From: Rhodovibrionaceae bacterium
GTDB lineage: Bacteria; Pseudomonadota; Alphaproteobacteria; Kiloniellales; DSM-21159
Direction: 5' to 3'
Length of the DNA stretch: 64,000 bases
Assembly: GCA_028279885.1 (NCBI GenBank)
Contig: JANQMX010000057.1
Coordinates: 62,001-126,000, forward strand
Shown piece by piece: positions 25,718 through 35,657 of the stretch. The position numbers and the translations under genes were made by a program. How positions within the stretch are numbered: position 1 is the stretch's first letter; every line of letters begins with the position of its first letter. The notes beneath the pieces are model-generated. The model saw only the letters and a program-made list of their open reading frames with translations. It was not told where the DNA came from and ran no database searches.

Positions 25718-26620
25718 CTAGACCCGTCTGATGATTTTTTCACCGAACAGGCCTTCGGGCCTGTACAGCAGGAAGAAGATCGCCAGGACGTAAGGCGCCC
25801 AGCCCTCGATAGCGCCGCCGAAGAAGGGCCCGACATAGACTTCGAGGATCTTTTCTGTCGCCCCGATAATCAGGCCGCCGACGATTGCCCCCGGGATCGA
25901 GGAGAAGCCGCCTATGATCAAAACGGGCAAGGCCTTGAGCGCGAGATCGACAAGGGCAAACTGCACCCCGGCTCTGGCGCCCCACATCATCCCGGCGATC
26001 AGCGCAACGATACCGGCGGCCGTCCACACCATCAGCATGATGTTCTTTAACGGGATGCCGATCGAACTGGCCGCACCCGGATCGTCGGCGACCGCGCGCA
26101 AGCCAAGGCCCATCTTGGTGTATTTGAACAGCAGCGCGAGGCCGACGATCATCACCGTGGCGACGGCGCCCGCCGTAAGGTCCAGTGCGCTGATGAAGAG
26201 TCCCAGGTTGTCCACGATCCAGGGGATCGGGAAATCGCCGATACCGAGGTCCAGCCGCCGCACCTCGACGCCCCAGGCCGCCTGGGCCAGCCCCTCAAGC
26301 ACGAAGCCGAGCCCGATGGTGGCCATCAGCAGCGTATCTTCGCTCTGGTTCATAAGCGGCTCGAGCACCAGGCGTTCCGTGCCCAAGCCAACGAGGAACA
26401 TCAGAAAGATGGTGGCTATGAAGGCCAACGGAAACGAAAGCCCGAGCTCCATCAAGCCGACGAACGCGAGAACGGCGAAAAACACCATCGCGCCCTGGGC
26501 AAAGTTGAAAGTCGACGACGCCTTGTAGATCAGCACGAAGCCCAGCGCGACCAGCGAGTACATAGTCCCGGCCAGAAGCCCACCGACCAGAACTTCGATG
26601 AAGAAGAGAAATTCAGTCAT
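25718..26620 (-). CDS. livH: Branched-chain amino-acid-type ABC transporter permease LivH
   Basis: A 300-residue membrane protein of the LivH/UrtB family, with about eight membrane segments. Typical stretches are GLLAGTMYSLVALGFVLIYKASSTFNFAQGAMVFF near the start and the coupling loop GLGLRAVADDPGAASSIGI. Near the end it has GGFSSIPGAIVGGLIIGATEKI. Together with LivM it forms the transport channel. Its start overlaps the end of livG by eight bases, showing tight translational coupling. The substrate is not determined by the permease sequence. Confidence 0.93.
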   Translation of the reverse strand: MTEFLFFIEVLVGGLLAGTMYSLVALGFVLIYKASSTFNFAQGAMVFFAVLAFVGLMELGLSFPLAFIATIFLMFLVGLGTERLVLEPLMNQSEDTLLMATIGLGFVLEGLAQAAWGVEVRRLDLGIGDFPIPWIVDNLGLFISALDLTAGAVATVMIVGLALLFKYTKMGLGLRAVADDPGAASSIGIPLKNIMLMVWTAAGIVALIAGMMWGARAGVQFALVDLALKALPVLIIGGFSSIPGAIVGGLIIGATEKILEVYVGPFFGGAIEGWAPYVLAIFFLLYRPEGLFGEKIIRRV

Positions 26621-27410
26621 GGGCGACTCCCAGGTATGCGTCGATGACGTTTTGATTGGATCGGACGTCTTCGGGCGGTCCGTCGGCGATGACTTTGCCG
26701 TAGTCGAGCACCACCACGCTGTCGGAGATATCCATCACCACGCCCATGTCGTGTTCGATGAGAACCATCGTGGTGCCGAGCTCATCGTTGACCTTGAGAA
26801 TGAAGCGGCACATTTCCCGCTTCTCCTCGACGTTCATGCCGGCCATCGGCTCGTCGAGCAGGAGGACCTCGGCTTCCGTGGCCAGAGCGCGGCCCAACTC
26901 CACTTTCTTTTGCAAGCCGTAGGGCAGCTTGCCGACCGCTGTATCGCGGATATCCTCGATCTCGAGAAACTCGACGATCTCTTCGCTTTTCTCGCGGTTT
27001 TCCTTTTCCTCGCGCCGAGCCTTCGGAAGCTGAAAGGCCACCTCCAGGAAGTTGGCGTTCATGTGCAGCCGGCGGCCCACCAAGATGTTGTCGAGAACCG
27101 ACATGCGCTTGAACAGCGCGAGGTTCTGGAACGTTCGCGAAATGCCCTTTCGCGCAATGAAGTTCGGGTTGATCTTCTCAAGCACCTGACCCTTGAAGGC
27201 CACGGTGCCTTCCTGCGGCTTATAGATTCCGTTGATGCAGTTCAGCATCGAGCTCTTGCCGGCGCCGTTGGGGCCGATGATGGCACGAATCTCGTGCTGG
27301 AGGACCTTGAAAGACGTACCGGTGATGGCCCTGACGCCGCCGAAGCTGAGCGAGATGTTGCTCAACTCCAGAATCGGAGCGCCGATGGGAAAGCTTCTCT
27401 CCGCTTGCAT
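26613..27410 (-). CDS. livG: ABC transporter ATP-binding protein LivG
   Basis: A 265-residue ATPase that drives the importer. It has Walker A (IGPNGAGKSSMLNCINGIYKP), a Q-loop region, an atypical signature in LPYGLQKKVELGRAL in place of LSGGQ, as many LivG proteins have, Walker B VLLLDEPMAGMN, and the H-loop histidine in LIEHDMGVV. The long insert LPKARREEKENREKSEEIVEFLEI is usual for the LivG branch. It lies between livF and livH and overlaps livH by eight bases. Confidence 0.93.
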   Translation of the reverse strand: MQAERSFPIGAPILELSNISLSFGGVRAITGTSFKVLQHEIRAIIGPNGAGKSSMLNCINGIYKPQEGTVAFKGQVLEKINPNFIARKGISRTFQNLALFKRMSVLDNILVGRRLHMNANFLEVAFQLPKARREEKENREKSEEIVEFLEIEDIRDTAVGKLPYGLQKKVELGRALATEAEVLLLDEPMAGMNVEEKREMCRFILKVNDELGTTMVLIEHDMGVVMDISDSVVVLDYGKVIADGPPEDVRSNQNVIDAYLGVAHD

Positions 27411-27443
27411 ATCCGTCCCCTAAGTAATCCGCAGCCGCCTTTC

Positions 27444-27458
27444 GGTCTTCTCAAGACC
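27444..27458 (-). other. Short hairpin in the livF–livG spacer
   Basis: GGTCTT and AAGACC form a perfect six-base stem with a three-base loop just after the livF stop codon. No T-run follows, so it may only tune message stability between the two cistrons. Confidence 0.3.
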
Positions 27459-27469
27459 CTTTCTGTCGA

Positions 27470-28270
27470 TCACGCGCTCTCTGCCCTGAGCACGTCGCGG
27501 AAGTTCTTTCGGCCTTCTTTTGAAATGCCGAGGTAGAGTTCCTTCACCTTGTCGTCCGTCAGCAGGCTTTCGGCGGTCCCGTGCAGCATCACGTGACCGG
27601 TTTCGATGATGTAGCCGTAGTCGGCATTCCGGAGCGCAACGTTGGTATTCTGCTCGGCGAGCAGAATGCTGACGCCCTCCTTCTCGTTCAGCTCCTTGAC
27701 GATGTTGAAGATCTCGGCGACCAGCTGGGGCGCGAGGCCCATCGAAGGCTCGTCGAGCAGCAGCATTTTCGGTTTGGCCATCATGGCTCTGGCGACGGCG
27801 ATCATTTGCTGTTCGCCGCCAGAGGTGAACCCGGCCTGGCTCTTCCGCCTTTCCTTGAGTCGCTTGAAATAGGCGTAGATCTTTTCGAGGTCGTTCCTGA
27901 TCTCGGACTTCGACAGCTTTCGCGAATAGGCGCCGGCGATGATATTCTCTTCGACGGTCAAGTGCCCGAAGCAGCGCCTGCCTTCGAGCACCTGAACCAT
28001 GCCGAGACCGACCATCTCGGCGGGCCCTTGGTTCTTCACCGGGGTTCCGTCGTAGGTGATGGTGCCTTTGGTCACCTTGCCGCGCTCCGCCGCCAGCATC
28101 GTGGACACGGATTTCAGGGTCGTGCTTTTTCCGGCGCCGTTGCCTCCCAGCAACGCGACGATGCTGCCCCGCGGCACGGTGAGCGAAACGTCATGCAGGG
28201 CGGCGATGACGTTGTCGTAAACGACCTCGATCGTATCGATCACCAATATGTCGTCTGAGTTCGCGCTCAT
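27470..28270 (-). CDS. livF: ABC transporter ATP-binding protein LivF
   Basis: A 266-residue ATPase, partner of LivG. Walker A is LLGGNGAGKSTTLKSVS, the signature region is FTSGGEQQMIAVARAMM, Walker B is MLLLDEPSMGLAP, and the switch histidine is replaced by glutamine in LLAEQNTNVAL, a normal feature of LivF. The C-terminus is longer than usual (KELYLGISKEGRKNFRDVL), a feature also seen in livF copies of aromatic-type Liv operons. It follows livK after a 145-base spacer that holds a hairpin. Confidence 0.93.
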   Translation of the reverse strand: MSANSDDILVIDTIEVVYDNVIAALHDVSLTVPRGSIVALLGGNGAGKSTTLKSVSTMLAAERGKVTKGTITYDGTPVKNQGPAEMVGLGMVQVLEGRRCFGHLTVEENIIAGAYSRKLSKSEIRNDLEKIYAYFKRLKERRKSQAGFTSGGEQQMIAVARAMMAKPKMLLLDEPSMGLAPQLVAEIFNIVKELNEKEGVSILLAEQNTNVALRNADYGYIIETGHVMLHGTAESLLTDDKVKELYLGISKEGRKNFRDVLRAESA

Positions 28271-28342
28271 TGAATTCCTATCACCCCATCTTCTCAGGCC
28301 CGCACGGCGACTTAGCGTCGGGCGGACGGAACAAGCGCCGAG

Positions 28343-28390
28343 GGCGGGATCGAAATCGACTTGGAGGCCGCCACCGTTTTCGATCCCGCC
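28343..28390 (-). other. Intercistronic hairpin between livK and livF
   Basis: GGCGGGATCGAAA (28343-28355) and its perfect complement TTTCGATCCCGCC (28378-28390) form a 13-base stem with a 22-base loop. There is no T-run, so it is not a standard terminator. A stem like this after a binding-protein gene usually protects the upstream message and lowers downstream expression, giving an excess of the binding protein (inference). Confidence 0.6.
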
Positions 28391-28415
28391 ACCCGGTTTT
28401 AGCTACCGTCAGCCA

Positions 28416-29765
28416 TCAACACTGCTTGGGCGTGATGTTGTTCTCGCTGGCGAACTTGGCCGCGGAGTCCTCGACCAATTGGCGGATGTAGCCGGGATCC
28501 AGCGGGGCCTCCCAGTCCGTGACCTGCACGAACTTGTCGCCGTCCCACTGCATCATGGCGAACTTGCCGGCGCCTTCGTGGTTCTCGCAGGAGATGGCGA
28601 AGGGTGCGACCATGCCTTTGATGCCGATTTCCTCGAGGCGCTCCTCGGTCATGTTCAGGGCTTCGTAGCCGTCCCTGAACTCGGCACCCGTGACGGCCTG
28701 GCCGACCTTGTTGTGCATCTCCTGGGCGTTCCGCATCGCCTCGATCCACATGACGGCAGCACCAAGACCGCGGTTCCAGTACACGGACCCGACACGGCTT
28801 TCCTCGGCCAGGTTGCCCTTGCCGGCGCCATAGACCTGTTCCTTGATCCGTTGCACCAGCGGGAAATGATCGCCCGGCAGCGCGTTGGCCATCGCGTAGG
28901 TGCCCTTGGCGGAATCCCCGGCCGGGTACATGTCCTCCTCGGCCGCACCGAAGGTCACGTAGATCAGGCGCTCGCGCGGAAACCCGACACGCGCGGCGTT
29001 GGTCATCCCGGTCGAGTTCATGCCGGACCCGGCGCCCCAGAAAGTCACCCAATCAGGCTGTTCCCGTCGGACCTGCAGCCACTGCGACTGCTGCTCCAAC
29101 CCTGGTGGCGGAATCGAGATCTCCACCAGCTCGACGCCCCAATCCCCGGCGATCTTTCGCATCGCGGGCAGAGGCTCGCGGCCATAGGCGGAGTCGATAT
29201 GAAGGTGCACGATCTTCTTGCCCCTCATGTTTTCGATGCCGCCTTCCTGCTCGGCCATGAACTTCATTTTGACGGCGATCTGCGACCAGTAATGGCTGGC
29301 GGCATTGAAGACCCAGGGCCAGACCCGGCCGTCAGCGGCGTCGGTCCGTCCATAACCGTACTGGGCGAGAACGACCTCGTCGTCGGCCATGCGGTTGATG
29401 ACCGCGTAAGCGCCGGGGGTGCCCAGCGTGTCGAACACAACAATGCGCTGACCGTCCTTTTCGAGCAGGCGCTGATAACACTCGACCGTCTTGACCGCGT
29501 TGTATTCGGTCTCGCATTCCTGCCACGTCAGCATGACGCCGTTCACGCCGCCGTTCATATTGACGTAGTTCATGTAATCGATTTGCGCGCCGTAATAGCC
29601 CGTACCCATGGCCGAGTAGGGACCAACGCGGCTACTGGCGACGGGGAAATACTGCGTTTCTTGGGCGCCCGCGGCTTGTGGCAACACAAGAGGCGAAGCC
29701 AGCGTCGCCACCGCGGCGACCCCGGCGACCGCGGGCAGCCAATTTCGCAATCTCCTTCGTTTCAT
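28416..29765 (-). CDS. livK: Periplasmic substrate-binding protein of the Liv-type ABC importer
   Basis: A 449-residue exported binding protein of the type I periplasmic fold. A signal peptide (LPAVAGVAAVATLASPLVLPQAAGA) precedes the mature start QETQYFPVASSRVGPYSAMGTGYYGAQIDYMNYVN. The fold can be followed through ECETEYNAVKTVECYQRLLE, YGYGRTDAADGRVWPWVF and NRGLGAAVMWIEAMRNAQE. It is much longer than the roughly 370 residues of true leucine-binding proteins. It resembles binding proteins whose operons carry a two-component system and handle less usual substrates, so amino-acid specificity should not be assumed. The ribosome site GGGAGG lies seven bases upstream of the ATG. First gene of its operon. 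Confidence 0.88.
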   Translation of the reverse strand: MKRRRLRNWLPAVAGVAAVATLASPLVLPQAAGAQETQYFPVASSRVGPYSAMGTGYYGAQIDYMNYVNMNGGVNGVMLTWQECETEYNAVKTVECYQRLLEKDGQRIVVFDTLGTPGAYAVINRMADDEVVLAQYGYGRTDAADGRVWPWVFNAASHYWSQIAVKMKFMAEQEGGIENMRGKKIVHLHIDSAYGREPLPAMRKIAGDWGVELVEISIPPPGLEQQSQWLQVRREQPDWVTFWGAGSGMNSTGMTNAARVGFPRERLIYVTFGAAEEDMYPAGDSAKGTYAMANALPGDHFPLVQRIKEQVYGAGKGNLAEESRVGSVYWNRGLGAAVMWIEAMRNAQEMHNKVGQAVTGAEFRDGYEALNMTEERLEEIGIKGMVAPFAISCENHEGAGKFAMMQWDGDKFVQVTDWEAPLDPGYIRQLVEDSAAKFASENNITPKQC

Positions 29766-30036
29766 TTACGTCCTCCCTTGGTTGAAAACTGCATTGGGAA
29801 TTCCGGCGAACACCGCATCCGTGCGACGACAGGCGTCATGCCCGACGCATGGCGCAGCATTGCCGTGGTGGTTTTCTGAGCCCGAAGGTTTGATCGCCAT
29901 CTGCCCTGTTCCCGACCGTCTCAGCCGAGACGCGCGGGCAGACTGCGAGTCACACCGAATGCAATCGTCACGCGTTATCCTCCCCGCCCGGATGCCGTCC
30001 CGGGTCGCGATCATTCTTTGTCTCCGTGTGAGCGTG

Positions 30037-30069
30037 GGCGGCGCTACGCGCCGCCTCCTCCACGGAGGC
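30037..30069 (-). other. Two mutually exclusive hairpins in the livK leader
   Basis: GGCGGCG/CGCCGCC (30037-30055, five-base loop) and GCCTCC/GGAGGC (30053-30069, five-base loop) share the bases 30053-30055, so only one can fully form. Such an arrangement can act as an RNA switch, but there is no T-run or leader peptide to prove it. Confidence 0.3.
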
Positions 30070-30149
30070 TTCAAGGTCGCGAGATCGACAGTGGCGGTTT
30101 GGCGTTTTCGCTCGTTTGGCCGATCTCGACCGCTTTTGCGTGGGAGGAA

Positions 30150-30166
30150 AGCAAACGCCGTGCCAA
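30150..30166 (-). promoter_or_regulatory. Sigma-54 (-24/-12) promoter for the liv operon
   Basis: The minus strand reads TTGGCACGGCGTTTGCT, a complete match to the sigma-54 consensus TGGCACG-N4-TTGCW. The GC of the -12 element is at 30151-30152, so transcription should begin near 30139, about 375 bases before livK. The activator would be the NtrC-type regulator encoded at the other end of the gene block. Confidence 0.82.
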
Positions 30167-30183
30167 GAAATTAACTGTTTATA

Positions 30184-30196
30184 AATCAGACGAGTA
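30184..30196 (+). promoter_or_regulatory. Possible IHF site between enhancer and sigma-54 promoter
   Basis: AATCAGACGAGTA fits the IHF consensus WATCARNNNNTTR at all but one defined position. It lies between the palindrome and the promoter, where a bend would bring activator and polymerase together. The match is too short to be sure. Confidence 0.3.
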
Positions 30197-30216
30197 ACAC
30201 ATCGCGCTTTCGCTAA

Positions 30217-30233
30217 TTGGACAAAATGTCCAA
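30217..30233. promoter_or_regulatory. Palindromic upstream activator site for the liv operon
   Basis: TTGGACA-AAA-TGTCCAA is a perfect 7-3-7 inverted repeat centred about 85 bases upstream of the predicted sigma-54 start. A further half-site (GGACAAATTGG) follows one to two helical turns away at 30239-30250. Position and symmetry fit a dimeric enhancer-binding protein. Confidence 0.6.
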
Positions 30234-30594
30234 ACGCTCGGACAAATTGGTACGGCCCGGCGTCATTGCGACATCTCGTTGTTGTCGCACCGCCATCGCC
30301 GGTCAGGCCGGCATTGTGGGCATTGCCGACTAGGCTCTCTACATCATTCGGACTCTCGCCCTTGGCAGGGCTGTTGTCGCGAGGAGATTGGTCGCCACAG
30401 TGGCGGATAGGCCGACACAAGAGTTCGTGTCGCTGCTGGCGCCACCATGCAACCTTTCGCTGCTTTGACTACTTTGGCGGCTGCCGCCCCCGGCAAGATC
30501 GCAGCGTTAAGAGCTACGAGCTCGGAGGTCGAACGACATCTTTATGTCGAGAGCTTTAGCCATCTCTTGCTGAAAGCCGACAAAGACATCATTC

Positions 30595-32142
30595 CTACTC
30601 CCACTCGATCGTGCCGGGTGGTTTGGAGGTGACGTCGTAGACCACGCGGTTGATGCCGCGCACCTCGTTGATGATGCGGGTCGCCGTCGCGGCCAGGAAG
30701 GCATGGTCGAAGGCGTAGCTGTCGGCGGTCATGCCGTCGGTCGAGGTCACGGCCCGGAGCGCGCAGACGTAGTCGTAGGAGCGCGCGTCGCCCATCACGC
30801 CGACGGTCTTCACCGGCAGCAGCACGGCGAAGGCTTGCCAGATGGCATCATAGAGGCCGGCCTTGCGGATCTCGTCGAGATAGACCGCGTCCGCCTTGCG
30901 CAAGAGCTCGGCCTTCTCCGCCGTCACCTCGCCGGGAATGCGGATGGCGAGACCCGGCCCCGGGAAGGGATGGCGGCCGATCAAGGTCTCAGGCAGGCCG
31001 AGCTCCCGGCCCAGCGCGCGCACCTCGTCCTTGAAGAGCTCCCGCAGGGGCTCGACCAGGGCCATGTTCATGCGCGCCGGCAGGCCGCCGACGTTGTGGT
31101 GCGACTTGATGGTGACCGAGGGCCCGCCGGTGAAGGACACGGACTCGATCACATCCGGATAGAGCGTCCCCTGGGCCAGGAAGTCGGCGCCACCGAGCTT
31201 GCCGGCCTCCTCCTCGAAGACGTCGATGAAGGTCGCGCCGATGATCTTGCGCTTGCGCTCCGGGTCCTCGACGCCGGCCAGCTTGCCGAGAAAGAGATCG
31301 CTCGCGTCGCGATGCACCAGGGGAATGTTGTAGTGCCCGCGGAAGAGGGAAACGACCTCCTCGGCCTCGCCCAGACGCAGCAGGCCATGGTCGACGAAGA
31401 TGCAGGTGAGTTGCTCTCCGATGGCCTCGTGGATGAGTACCGCGGCGACGGAGGAATCGACGCCGCCGGAGAGGCCGCAAATCACCCGCCGGTCGCCGAC
31501 CTGCTTGCGGATCGCGTCGATCGCTTCGCTGCGAAAGGCGGCCATGGTCCAGTCACCGCCGCAGCCGCAGATCTTGAGCGCGAAGTTGGCCAGCAACTTG
31601 CCGCCGTCGGGTGTATGCACGACCTCCGGGTGAAACATCACCGCATAACGCTTGTTGGCCTCGTCGGCGGTGACCGCAAAGGGCGCGCCTTCCGAAGTAG
31701 CAACCACCTCGAAGCCCTCCGGCAAACGCACCACCCGGTCGCCGTGGCTCATCCAAACCTGATGACGCTCACCCGGCTGCCAAACTCCGTCGTAGAGCGT
31801 GCAGGGTTCCTTGATCTCCAAGAAGGCGCGGCCGAACTCCTGGTGATCGGAGTTCTCCACGACACCGCCGAGCTGATGGCAGAGAGTCTGCTGTCCGTAG
31901 CAGATACCGAGCAGCGGCACCCCGAGATCGAAGGCCAACTGCGGGGCTCGGGGCGTATCGTCGCTGGTGACCGAGGCCGGCCCGCCGGAGAAGATGATGC
32001 CGCGCGGCGCGAAGGCGCGGATGCGCTCTTCGTCCGTATTGAAGGGGAAGATCTCGCAGTAGACACCGGCTTCCCGCAGGCGCCGAGCGATGAGCTGTGT
32101 CACCTGCGAGCCGAAGTCGAGAATCAGAATACGGTCGTGCAT
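30595..32142 (-). CDS. guaA: GMP synthase (glutamine-hydrolysing)
   Basis: A 515-residue enzyme that converts XMP to GMP using glutamine and ATP. The N-terminal glutaminase has the nucleophile cysteine in [12 protein letters not shown] and the partner histidine in [12 protein letters not shown]. The ATP-pyrophosphatase domain has the P-loop [16 protein letters not shown], and the C-terminal dimerisation domain ends in [18 protein letters not shown], the family's invariant tail. Length is normal. It lies in the same strand block as guaB, with an acetyltransferase and an RsmB-like methyltransferase gene between, so both late steps of GMP synthesis are encoded here. Confidence 0.98.
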   Translation of the reverse strand: MHDRILILDFGSQVTQLIARRLREAGVYCEIFPFNTDEERIRAFAPRGIIFSGGPASVTSDDTPRAPQLAFDLGVPLLGICYGQQTLCHQLGGVVENSDHQEFGRAFLEIKEPCTLYDGVWQPGERHQVWMSHGDRVVRLPEGFEVVATSEGAPFAVTADEANKRYAVMFHPEVVHTPDGGKLLANFALKICGCGGDWTMAAFRSEAIDAIRKQVGDRRVICGLSGGVDSSVAAVLIHEAIGEQLTCIFVDHGLLRLGEAEEVVSLFRGHYNIPLVHRDASDLFLGKLAGVEDPERKRKIIGATFIDVFEEEAGKLGGADFLAQGTLYPDVIESVSFTGGPSVTIKSHHNVGGLPARMNMALVEPLRELFKDEVRALGRELGLPETLIGRHPFPGPGLAIRIPGEVTAEKAELLRKADAVYLDEIRKAGLYDAIWQAFAVLLPVKTVGVMGDARSYDYVCALRAVTSTDGMTADSYAFDHAFLAATATRIINEVRGINRVVYDVTSKPPGTIEWE

Positions 32143-32190
32143 CTCTTGCTGCTTATCTCCCCTAACGTGCGTTTATCGGCCGAGCCACTC

Positions 32191-32733
32191 TCAGCGCCAG
32201 GCGGATAGCCAGGTGAACAAATCCGGCCAGGCGTAGGCGGTCTCCTCCAGCTCGGTGCCGGCGAAGCGCTCGCGGCGGCTGCCCACAGCGGTGCCGCCCA
32301 TGGCCTCGTAGAAAAAGCGTGCCGGATTGCTGGCCAATACCCATAGCAGGGCACCTCCGTATCCGGCCGCGGCCATCTCCTCGAAGGCGGCCTTCAGGAG
32401 ATCGCGGCCGATGCCCTGGTCCTGCCAGTCGGGCGCCACGTAGATGGCGTAGATCTCGGCCGGCTGTGGCGCCTTGCGTCCCCGGGTCTCGCCCCAGTTG
32501 ACGAAGCCGATGACGCCCGACCCTTCGGCGGTGGCGACCAGCACCTCGCCCCGGCGGCCGCGGGCGATGGCTTCGCGCCAGCGCTCCGCCTGACTGGCCG
32601 GCGACAGGCTCGCCAAGTAGCGGTCCGGCAGCAGGCCCGGATAGGTTGCCTGCCAGGCTTCTACGTGGACGTCGGCAATCTGCGCGGCGTCCATGGCCGT
32701 GGCTTCGCGCAGCTTGACCCCGGCTGCGGTCAT
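32191..32733 (-). CDS. GNAT-family N-acetyltransferase
   Basis: A 180-residue protein of the GNAT fold, which moves acetyl from acetyl-CoA to an amine. Visible are the N-terminal KLREATAMDAAQIADVHVEAWQATYPGLL (the usual RimI-like opening) and the acetyl-CoA loop YVAPDWQDQGIGRDLLKAAFEEM. The typical FYEAMGGTAVG follows near the end. The substrate is not known. The start is the ATG at 32733, which overlaps the TGA of the preceding methyltransferase gene by four bases (ATGA), so the two are translated together. Confidence 0.88.
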   Translation of the reverse strand: MTAAGVKLREATAMDAAQIADVHVEAWQATYPGLLPDRYLASLSPASQAERWREAIARGRRGEVLVATAEGSGVIGFVNWGETRGRKAPQPAEIYAIYVAPDWQDQGIGRDLLKAAFEEMAAAGYGGALLWVLASNPARFFYEAMGGTAVGSRRERFAGTELEETAYAWPDLFTWLSAWR

Positions 32734-34031
32734 CGCGCCTGTCTCTCGAAGACGGCGGCAAAGAAACCATCGGTGCCGTCGCGTCCGGGGAGCAGTTGAA
32801 GATAGGGGCCAGGGCACGGCGGCTCATCGGGCAGCGTCTCGGACCAGGCCTGCTCCAGCTCGACAGTGCGGAAGTCCTCGTGCTCGGCGAGGAAGCGATC
32901 TGCCTGGCGCTGGTTCTCGACCTCGAGGAAGGAGCAGGTGGCATAGACCAAGCGCCCGCCAGGGCGGACCAGGCGCGCAGCACTGTCCAGGATCTCGGCC
33001 TGCAGCGCGATCAACTCGTCGATATCGCTTTCGCGCAGCCGCCACTTGGCATCGGGATTGCGGCGCCAGGTTCCGCTGCCGCTGCAGGGCGCATCGACCA
33101 GCACGCGGTCGAAGTCGCGCCGGTGCTTCTTGACCCAAACGTCTCGGGCGCTCTTCAGGGGACGGCGATGGATATTGAATACGCCGGCCCGCTTGAAGCG
33201 CGCGGCGCTGCGGTCCAGCCGTCCCTTGGAGGTGTCGCAGGCGACGATGTGCCCCTTGTTGGCCATCTCCGCCGCCATCGCCAGGCTCTTGCCGCCGGCA
33301 CCGGCGCAGAAGTCGCAGACCCGCATGCCGGGCGCAGCTCCGGTCAGCAGCGCAACGATCTGCGAGCCTTCGTCCTGCACCTCGACCATGCCCTCGCGGA
33401 AGGCCTCGAGCCCAGCGATGGGCTTGCGCCCGTCGGCGCGCAGACAGAGCGGCGAGAGCGAACCGGGCAGCGTCTCGATGCCAGCCTCGGCCAGCGTGAC
33501 TTGCGCCTCCTCCCGTTCTCCCTTCAGGCGATTGACCCGCAGGTCGAGGCCGGCCGGCTGGTTGAGCGCCGCAAGCTCCGCCCCCGTCAATCCGCCGAGT
33601 GTTGCCTGCAACGCCGGCCAGAGCCACTCAGGCGTTTCCAGCTTGAGCCACTCCGGCTGCTCCGGATGGTCGAGTGAGCGACCTAGGAGCGCCTCGGCCA
33701 ACTGCACCTCCTCGGCGCTCAGGCGCTCGGGGCCAAACTTGCTGCCGTCGAAGACGCCGGCCGGGGAGGCCTCGCCAACGATCGCGACATAGGCGAGGAC
33801 ACGGCGGCGGGCGTCGAGCGCCGCAGCACCGGCACGGTCGAGCCACCAGTCCAGCCGCGCACGAGCCCGCATCACGCCGAAGATCATCTCGCTGATGGCC
33901 CGCCGGTCCTTCGAGCCGATGAAGCGGCGCTGGCGGAAGTAGTCCTGCACGATGCGGTCGGCGGGCGCCCTCGTCTCCTCCAGGGAGGCGAGGATCTCGA
34001 TGGCGGCCTGCGTGCGCGCAGACGGAGTCAT
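32730..34031 (-). CDS. RsmB/NOP-family RNA cytosine methyltransferase
   Basis: A 433-residue S-adenosylmethionine-dependent enzyme that makes 5-methylcytosine in RNA, probably rRNA. An N-terminal NusB-like helical region (AIEILASLEETRAPADRIVQDYFRQRRFIGSKDRRAI) precedes the methyltransferase domain with VCDFCAGAGGKSLAMAAEM. Both catalytic cysteine motifs are present: VLVDAPCSGSGTWRRNPD and VYATCSFLEVENQ. True RsmB and its relatives cannot be separated from sequence alone, so no symbol is given. It begins just after the guaB terminator and is coupled to the acetyltransferase gene. Confidence 0.92.
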   Translation of the reverse strand: MTPSARTQAAIEILASLEETRAPADRIVQDYFRQRRFIGSKDRRAISEMIFGVMRARARLDWWLDRAGAAALDARRRVLAYVAIVGEASPAGVFDGSKFGPERLSAEEVQLAEALLGRSLDHPEQPEWLKLETPEWLWPALQATLGGLTGAELAALNQPAGLDLRVNRLKGEREEAQVTLAEAGIETLPGSLSPLCLRADGRKPIAGLEAFREGMVEVQDEGSQIVALLTGAAPGMRVCDFCAGAGGKSLAMAAEMANKGHIVACDTSKGRLDRSAARFKRAGVFNIHRRPLKSARDVWVKKHRRDFDRVLVDAPCSGSGTWRRNPDAKWRLRESDIDELIALQAEILDSAARLVRPGGRLVYATCSFLEVENQRQADRFLAEHEDFRTVELEQAWSETLPDEPPCPGPYLQLLPGRDGTDGFFAAVFERQAR

Positions 34032-34047
34032 GTTGGATACCTTACGG

Positions 34048-34073
34048 AAAAAAAAACCGGCGCGGGTCGCGCC
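34048..34073 (-). terminator. Rho-independent terminator after guaB
   Basis: On the minus strand GGCGCG-ACC-CGCGCC forms a six-base GC stem followed after two bases by nine T residues. It sits between the guaB stop and the methyltransferase start and should end the guaB message. Confidence 0.88.
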
Positions 34074-34079
34074 CTCTGT

Positions 34080-35657
<1,578 letters not shown>

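Larger units (their letters stand above)
29766..30594. other. 829-base non-coding region: liv operon control region and long leader
   Basis: I find no convincing gene here. The region holds a sigma-54 promoter near 30150-30166, an upstream palindrome at 30217-30233, and a predicted leader of about 375 bases containing overlapping GC-rich hairpins at 30037-30069. The far end, 30260-30594, is the 3' flank of guaA, where I see only short weak hairpins (for example 30511-30523). Confidence 0.6.

Noticed and set aside
29968..30420. 150-codon minus-strand frame in the livK upstream region
   Set aside because: It runs across the sigma-54 promoter and the palindrome, has no ribosome site or family signature, and its composition looks non-coding.
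30703..32208. 501-codon plus-strand frame opposite guaA
   Set aside because: guaA on the other strand is complete with all motifs.
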